A DNA stretch of 9,436 bases, taken from Anaerolineae bacterium. Lineage in GTDB: Bacteria > Chloroflexota > Anaerolineae > Aggregatilineales > Phototrophicaceae. Position numbers and translations under genes: made by a program. The notes under the pieces are model-generated. The model was given only the letters and a program-made list of their open reading frames with translations, was not told the DNA's origin and did no database searches. The stretch lies in NCBI GenBank assembly GCA_019912905.1, contig JAIOHO010000702.1, positions 1 to 9,436 on the forward strand, written 5' to 3'. Shown here one piece after another: positions 5,792 to 9,436 of this stretch. How positions within the stretch are numbered: position 1 is the first letter of the stretch; every line of letters starts with the position of its first letter.

Positions 5792-6907
5792 ATGCTGCGG
5801 GGTCACGCTTTGCTGCTGTTCCTGGTTTTTGCGCTGCTGCTGGCAGGCTGCAATTTTGCACCGTCGCCGCAGGGTGATGTCAGCCCGACGGTCGAAACCA
5901 TTGCGCTGACTCAGCCCGCTCTGCTGCCTAGTCCGTCGCCGAGTTCCAGCCCGACCTCCATGCAGGTCACTCCTGAGCCGCAGGTCGAAACGGCGACCGC
6001 TACTTTCACGCCGGGGCCTCCAACGGCTCTACCGACCTCTACCCCGACGCCCGGACCCTACGAGCATACCATGAAGCAGGGCGAAACTCTGGGTTATATC
6101 ATCCAGCTCTATGGCTACCGCGATTTTGGGGTGATTGATGAAGTGGTTCGCCTCAACGATAATATTCCAAACGCGGATACACTGCCCGGCGAAGGGGCCG
6201 TCATTCTCATCCCCAGGCAAACCGTAACGCCAACGCCAGAGGATTTTACGCCGCTCCCGGATGTCGCGCAGGTGCTTGGGGTGGGTGTGGCTCCGACTTC
6301 GCCGGCGACGGGGCTGAACATCGACGCGCCGATCATCAAGCACACAGTTGTCGAGGGCCAGACTGTCGTCGATATTGCCGTGAATTATAACACCACGCTC
6401 GAAGTGCTGGCGGTGCTAAACCCGGATATTTCGTTCGCCGGGTGTAACTTTGAGGTGCAGAGCGGCGGGCCGAATTGTAATCCGCTGCTGCGCGTCGGAC
6501 AGGACGTCATGGTGCCTGCCGCCACCCCGACGCCGACTCTTTCGCCTACGCCATCGGGCAGCGAGACTCCGACGCCAACACCGACGCATGCGGCTCCGGT
6601 GGTCATTCTGCCGCCCCAGGATGCCAACGTGCAGCCGGGGGTTTTCCGCCTGGAGTGGGTGGGAGTAGGGGTTTTGCAGGCGGATGAGGTCTACCTGGTG
6701 CAGATTACGGATACCACGACCGGTGACGTCTTTAATGACATTACGCGCACGACCTCGCTGCTGCTGCCTGACTCCATGATCCCCACGGATGGACAGCCCC
6801 ACGTCCTCAACTGGACGGTGGCCGTCGCCAGGCCGAACGACTCAGGCGTCTACCGGGTCATGAGTGGATCGCCCGAGGTGCGCCGGTTCAACTGGTTGAG
6901 CCGCTAG
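5792..6907 (+). CDS. Double-LysM lipoprotein, paralogue of the upstream gene
   Basis: A 371-residue exported lipoprotein of unknown function. The signal peptide runs from Met1 with a hydrophobic core at 6-18 and lipobox L17-A18-G19-C20, so Cys20 should be lipidated. A Thr/Pro/Ser-rich tether (about 24-88) follows, then LysM 1 (about 90-141) and a linker. LysM 2 (about 183-242) carries Cys218 and Cys229 in an insertion. A T-P-T-P-T-L linker leads to a C-terminal beta-rich domain (about 266-371). Domain order, the LysM 2 insertion, the linker and the C-terminal L-x-W-V motif match the upstream gene, so this is a tandem duplication whose membrane anchor has been swapped. Where that paralogue has Cys155/Cys172, this one has Tyr90/Tyr107. 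The start lies 2 nt after the upstream stop, indicating one operon. LysM modules suggest peptidoglycan binding. The stop is 3 nt from the convergent mutL stop, with no terminator between. Confidence 0.87.
   Translation: MLRGHALLLFLVFALLLAGCNFAPSPQGDVSPTVETIALTQPALLPSPSPSSSPTSMQVTPEPQVETATATFTPGPPTALPTSTPTPGPYEHTMKQGETLGYIIQLYGYRDFGVIDEVVRLNDNIPNADTLPGEGAVILIPRQTVTPTPEDFTPLPDVAQVLGVGVAPTSPATGLNIDAPIIKHTVVEGQTVVDIAVNYNTTLEVLAVLNPDISFAGCNFEVQSGGPNCNPLLRVGQDVMVPAATPTPTLSPTPSGSETPTPTPTHAAPVVILPPQDANVQPGVFRLEWVGVGVLQADEVYLVQITDTTTGDVFNDITRTTSLLLPDSMIPTDGQPHVLNWTVAVARPNDSGVYRVMSGSPEVRRFNWLSR
6524..6577 (+). repeat. Conserved linker-coding segment, copy 2
   Basis: Second copy of the 18-residue linker (residues 245-262), identical in protein to 5400-5453 but with nine synonymous codon differences. 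Confidence 0.8.
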
Positions 6908-6910
6908 CGT

Positions 6911-8689
6911 TTACTTGCGCCCAAACTCGCGTTCAAGCTGTTCACTGGTCATGTGCAGCATCGTGGGCCGCCCATGCGGGCAGGTCAAGGGCGATTCGGT
7001 GCGCTCCAACTGGCGGATGAGTGCCTGCATTTGCTCCATGCTGAGGATCGTGCCCGCTTTGACGGCAGCCTGTTTGCAGACGCGCTGAATGATCTTTTCC
7101 TCAATCTGCGCCTGACCCGGCATGCGATCTGCCTCCAGTTCCTGAACGACTTCGGCCACTACCTGCACAGGATCGCGATCCGACAGCAATGATGGGATAC
7201 TGCGAATCACGAAGGTGTTCTGACCAAAGGGTTCCAGTTTGAATCCGATTTCGTCCAACACCTCGAAATTGGCTTCGACCAGGGCGGCTTCTGAGGCAGG
7301 CAGTTCGATGGTCTGTGCGGACAGGGTAAGCTGGGCGATTTGTTCCTGGCGGGTATGATTTTCCATGAACTGCTCGTAGAGGATGCGTTCATGGGCCGCG
7401 TGCTGGTCGATCAGGTACAAGCCCGCTGGACCCTCGGCCACGATGTAACTGGCCCCGACCTGGCCGACCACCCGCAGCAGCGGCAGTGTGCGAGGCCGGT
7501 TGGGAGCTTCCAGGCCAGCCGGGATTGCATCCTCTTCGTCAGCCGCATGCTGGGTATAGGAGGGCTGCTGGTGCGGATACCAGCCCGGCGAGTCGAGGTC
7601 GAAATCCATCTCCGTCTGGCTGTGAAACTGGGACGACGAAGCTGGCGCCAGCATGGATAGGCCGTGACCCTCATGGAGGGGAGTGGTCTGGCCCAGATCC
7701 AGGATGGCGCGGCGGATGGTGCGCTGGACGATAGCGAATACCGCGTTCGGATTCTGGAAGCGAACTTCGGCCTTCGTAGGGTGCACATTGACATCCACTT
7801 CCTCGGATGGCAGCTCAATCATGACCACGCTGACCGGATAGCGCCCTTTCATCAGAAACGTGTGATAGGCCTGGACGACGGCGTACCCCAGGCTGGCATC
7901 CTGAATCCAGCGGCCATTGACGAACAGGATGATGCGGGATCGGTCGGCGCGTGACTGGCCGGGGACAGATGTATAACCCCACACCTTGATCGGTGAGCGG
8001 CGGTCACTGTTCTCACTCTCGATTTCGATCAGGTCTTTGAACGACGTGACCCCCAGCGCCGCAATCAGTACGTCGGCCAACTGGCCGCTGCCGCTGGAGC
8101 GAAAGGCTTCGCGACCATCCTGTTCCAGAATAAAGCGTACCTGGGGGTAGGCCATCGCATAGCGTCCGACGACCAATGCAATCTGACGTTTTTCCGTGTT
8201 TTCGGCTTTCTGAAATTTGAGTCGCGCCGGAGTATTGAAGAACAGGTTTTCCACGGCAATGACCGTTCCGGCTGGCGCACCCGTCGGCTGGCGCTGCATC
8301 ATGCGTCCGCCTTCGAGGTGCAGGCGCGTGCCCACTGCTTCATCGTGCGCGCGGGTTGTCATCGTCACGCGGCTGATAGATGCAATGCTGGCAAGCGCCT
8401 CGCCGCGAAAGCCCAGAGTCTGGATATGCGACAGATCATCCGCAGAAACGAGTTTGCTGGTGGCGTGGCGGGCAAAGGCGGTTTCGACCTGATCCGCCGG
8501 GATGCCCTGTCCATTGTCACTGACTCGCATCAGGCGCTGGCCGCCCCCCGCCACCGCGATATGAATGGTGGTGGCACCCGCATCGAGCGCATTTTCAACC
8601 AGTTCCTTGATCACCGACGCAGGACGTTCGATGACTTCGCCAGCGGCGATCTGCGCGATAACCTGGTCGTCAAGAATGTGGATCGGCAT
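6911..8689 (-). CDS. mutL: DNA mismatch repair protein MutL (endonuclease type)
   Basis: MutL couples mismatch recognition by MutS to strand incision and removal in the cytoplasm. This 592-residue protein has the full GHKL ATPase head: E29-L-V-E-N33-A-L-D-A-G, D58-N-G-Q-G-I and T-L-G-F-R-G-E-A-L at 91-99. A charged, Gln/Ser/His-containing linker lies roughly at 345-400. The C-terminal domain has the metal-binding endonuclease motif D-Q-H-A-x2-E-x4-E at 428-439 and C570-P-H-G-R-P, so it should nick DNA, as expected where MutH is absent. A possible beta-clamp motif, Q-L-T-L-S-A, lies shortly after and lacks the usual proline (tentative). ATG 8689 gives the normal family N-terminus and has GGGGA at 8696-8700, 6 nt upstream. 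A TTG at 8710 is in frame but less likely. No mutS is in the window. It is preceded by its own promoter and an inverted repeat. Confidence 0.96.
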   Translation of the reverse strand: MPIHILDDQVIAQIAAGEVIERPASVIKELVENALDAGATTIHIAVAGGGQRLMRVSDNGQGIPADQVETAFARHATSKLVSADDLSHIQTLGFRGEALASIASISRVTMTTRAHDEAVGTRLHLEGGRMMQRQPTGAPAGTVIAVENLFFNTPARLKFQKAENTEKRQIALVVGRYAMAYPQVRFILEQDGREAFRSSGSGQLADVLIAALGVTSFKDLIEIESENSDRRSPIKVWGYTSVPGQSRADRSRIILFVNGRWIQDASLGYAVVQAYHTFLMKGRYPVSVVMIELPSEEVDVNVHPTKAEVRFQNPNAVFAIVQRTIRRAILDLGQTTPLHEGHGLSMLAPASSSQFHSQTEMDFDLDSPGWYPHQQPSYTQHAADEEDAIPAGLEAPNRPRTLPLLRVVGQVGASYIVAEGPAGLYLIDQHAAHERILYEQFMENHTRQEQIAQLTLSAQTIELPASEAALVEANFEVLDEIGFKLEPFGQNTFVIRSIPSLLSDRDPVQVVAEVVQELEADRMPGQAQIEEKIIQRVCKQAAVKAGTILSMEQMQALIRQLERTESPLTCPHGRPTMLHMTSEQLEREFGRK

Positions 8690-8707
8690 GCCTGGTCCCC
8701 GAATCAA

Positions 8708-8732
8708 CAATGCCCATTGAGGTGGGGCATTG
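8708..8732. repeat. 8-bp perfect inverted repeat in the mutL leader
   Basis: CAATGCCC (8708-8715) and GGGCATTG (8725-8732) are exact complements separated by 9 nt. On the mutL transcript this forms a hairpin ending 7 nt before the GGGGA ribosome site. It lies between the predicted mutL start site (near 8742) and the start codon. The sequence after it in the minus direction (GTTGATTCGG) is not a proper U-tract, so it is a poor intrinsic terminator. It could be an RNA hairpin or a protein operator. Confidence 0.5.
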
Positions 8733-8748
8733 GAAGAACGCGTATTCT

Positions 8749-8776
8749 ATTATAGTCTGAAACGATGGTCCGTCTA
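8749..8776 (-). promoter_or_regulatory. Candidate mutL promoter
   Basis: The minus strand has a perfect -10 TATAAT (8749-8754) and a -35 TAGACG (8771-8776, 4/6 matches) with a 16-nt spacer. Transcription would start near 8742 and give a leader of about 53 nt containing the inverted repeat. The -35 box coincides with the stop codon of the upstream kinase gene. Confidence 0.55.
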
Positions 8777-9436
8777 CTGGTCGCGGTCAGCGCCGATGAG
8801 ATTTGCGCCTTCCAGGGGAATGCTCATATAAAAGGTGCTGCCCTGACCTTCGACACTGTGTACCCAGGCGTCTCCCCCATGACGCTGGGCCACGCTGCGC
8901 ACAATAAACAGGCCCAGGCCGCTGCCTTTGATTCTGCGGTGTTCCTTGCGGGGGATACGGACGTGGCGTTCAAAGAGGTGCTTCTGGTTCTCCGGGCTGA
9001 TTCCGTAGCCGGAGTCACTGACACCGATGATGACTTTCTCGTCCTGTTTCGCGATGCCCACTTCGACCGAACGGCCATTGGGCGTATATTTGATGGCATT
9101 GTCGATCAGATTGGTCAGGGCGCGTTCGAGCATGTGCATGTCGGCATTAATGATGGGGACATTGTCTGCGAAATGCCAGGATAGCTGCAATTCCTGCTTT
9201 TCTGCCGGAACCAGGTAATTCTCAATGATGCGATTGACGATTTCCTTCAAGTCGCACTGCGAACGCGAGAGTTCGTAAAAACCCGTTTCGGGATCATAGC
9301 GCCCCGCATCCGTGATGTTCTCGACCAGCTCGGCCATCTGGGTGATGCCGGAGAGAATTTTTTCGACGAAATGTGCCTGTTTCTCGTTGAGTTCACCGAC
9401 CAGGCCGAGTTCGAGCATGCTGGCGAACCCCTGCAT
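8774..9436 (-). CDS. Sensor histidine kinase, C-terminal part (5' end outside window)
   Basis: The last 220 or so codons of a histidine kinase whose start lies beyond the right edge. Visible residues 1-45 are the second half of a HisKA dimerisation domain (G-E-L-N-E-K-Q leading to L-V-E-N-I-T-D). The phosphoacceptor histidine must lie just outside the window. The HATPase_c domain is complete: N-box 109-117 (N-L-I-D-N-A-I-K-Y), G1 141-146 (D-S-G-Y-G-I), F-box near L154-F155-E156, and G2 171-176 (G-S-G-L-G-L), ending in the usual G-S-T-F-Y-M-S-I-P strand. The ATG at the very edge is probably internal. The sensor region and partner regulator cannot be seen. It lies upstream of mutL on the same strand, but mutL has its own promoter, so a shared operon is uncertain. 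It is not a duplicate of the GAF kinase: their motif sequences differ clearly. Confidence 0.92.
   Translation of the reverse strand: MQGFASMLELGLVGELNEKQAHFVEKILSGITQMAELVENITDAGRYDPETGFYELSRSQCDLKEIVNRIIENYLVPAEKQELQLSWHFADNVPIINADMHMLERALTNLIDNAIKYTPNGRSVEVGIAKQDEKVIIGVSDSGYGISPENQKHLFERHVRIPRKEHRRIKGSGLGLFIVRSVAQRHGGDAWVHSVEGQGSTFYMSIPLEGANLIGADRDQ

Noticed and set aside
5400..6600. ACNCCN-type codon runs considered as a DNA tandem repeat or recombination hotspot
   Set aside because: The repetition is explained by Thr/Pro linker coding. Codon choice varies, and there is no fixed DNA unit.
8708..8732. Inverted repeat considered as an intrinsic terminator of the partial kinase gene
   Set aside because: The stem is followed by GTTGATTCGG, which lacks a U-run, and it sits downstream of a good mutL promoter. 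A leader element is more likely.
8765..9184. 139-codon plus-strand open frame opposite the partial kinase
   Set aside because: It mirrors the HATPase_c domain on the other strand and resembles no protein family I know.

Overview
The window is a moderately GC-rich bacterial chromosome segment with seven protein-coding genes, two of them cut by the window edges. The gene content suggests a member of the Chloroflexota, probably Anaerolineae-like. The clues are a response-regulator/CpaE-type ATPase fusion, soluble GAF histidine kinases, and extracellular LysM proteins joined by Thr/Pro 'TPTPT' linkers. This is a judgement from style and architecture; no marker gene here proves it.

Layout, left to right. 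(1) The 3' part of secF (+), followed almost directly by a zinc-dependent medium-chain dehydrogenase (+). (2) A convergent pair of minus-strand signalling genes: a REC-CpaE/TadZ-like ATPase fusion (4076 to 2913) and, downstream, a soluble GAF histidine kinase (2720 to 1512). The kinase stop codon interlocks with the dehydrogenase stop. (3) A 372-bp divergent intergenic region (4077-4448) with plausible sigma70-type promoters facing both ways. (4) A plus-strand pair of paralogous double-LysM proteins. The first has a cytoplasmic zinc ribbon, one transmembrane helix and a TTG start. The second is a lipoprotein whose start lies 2 nt after the first gene's stop. (5) mutL on the minus strand, convergent with the second LysM gene across only 3 nt, with its own promoter and an 8-bp perfect inverted repeat in its leader. 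(6) The C-terminal part of a second histidine kinase (-), running off the right edge.

The part most worth a second look is the centre. A sensor kinase and a response regulator whose output is a MinD/ParA-superfamily ATPase rather than a DNA-binding domain diverge from a tandem pair of envelope proteins. The two LysM proteins share a whole-ectodomain plan: two LysM modules, an invariant linker, and a C-terminal beta-rich domain. They are anchored differently. Their second LysM carries a conserved C-x10-C insertion, and a cysteine pair in the first LysM of one is replaced by a tyrosine pair in the other. They may work as a matched pair at the cell surface, and the cytoplasmic zinc ribbon of the first is a possible contact point inside the cell. 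A functional link to the divergent signalling genes is inference from gene order only. No mobile element, CRISPR array, tRNA or rRNA was recognised.
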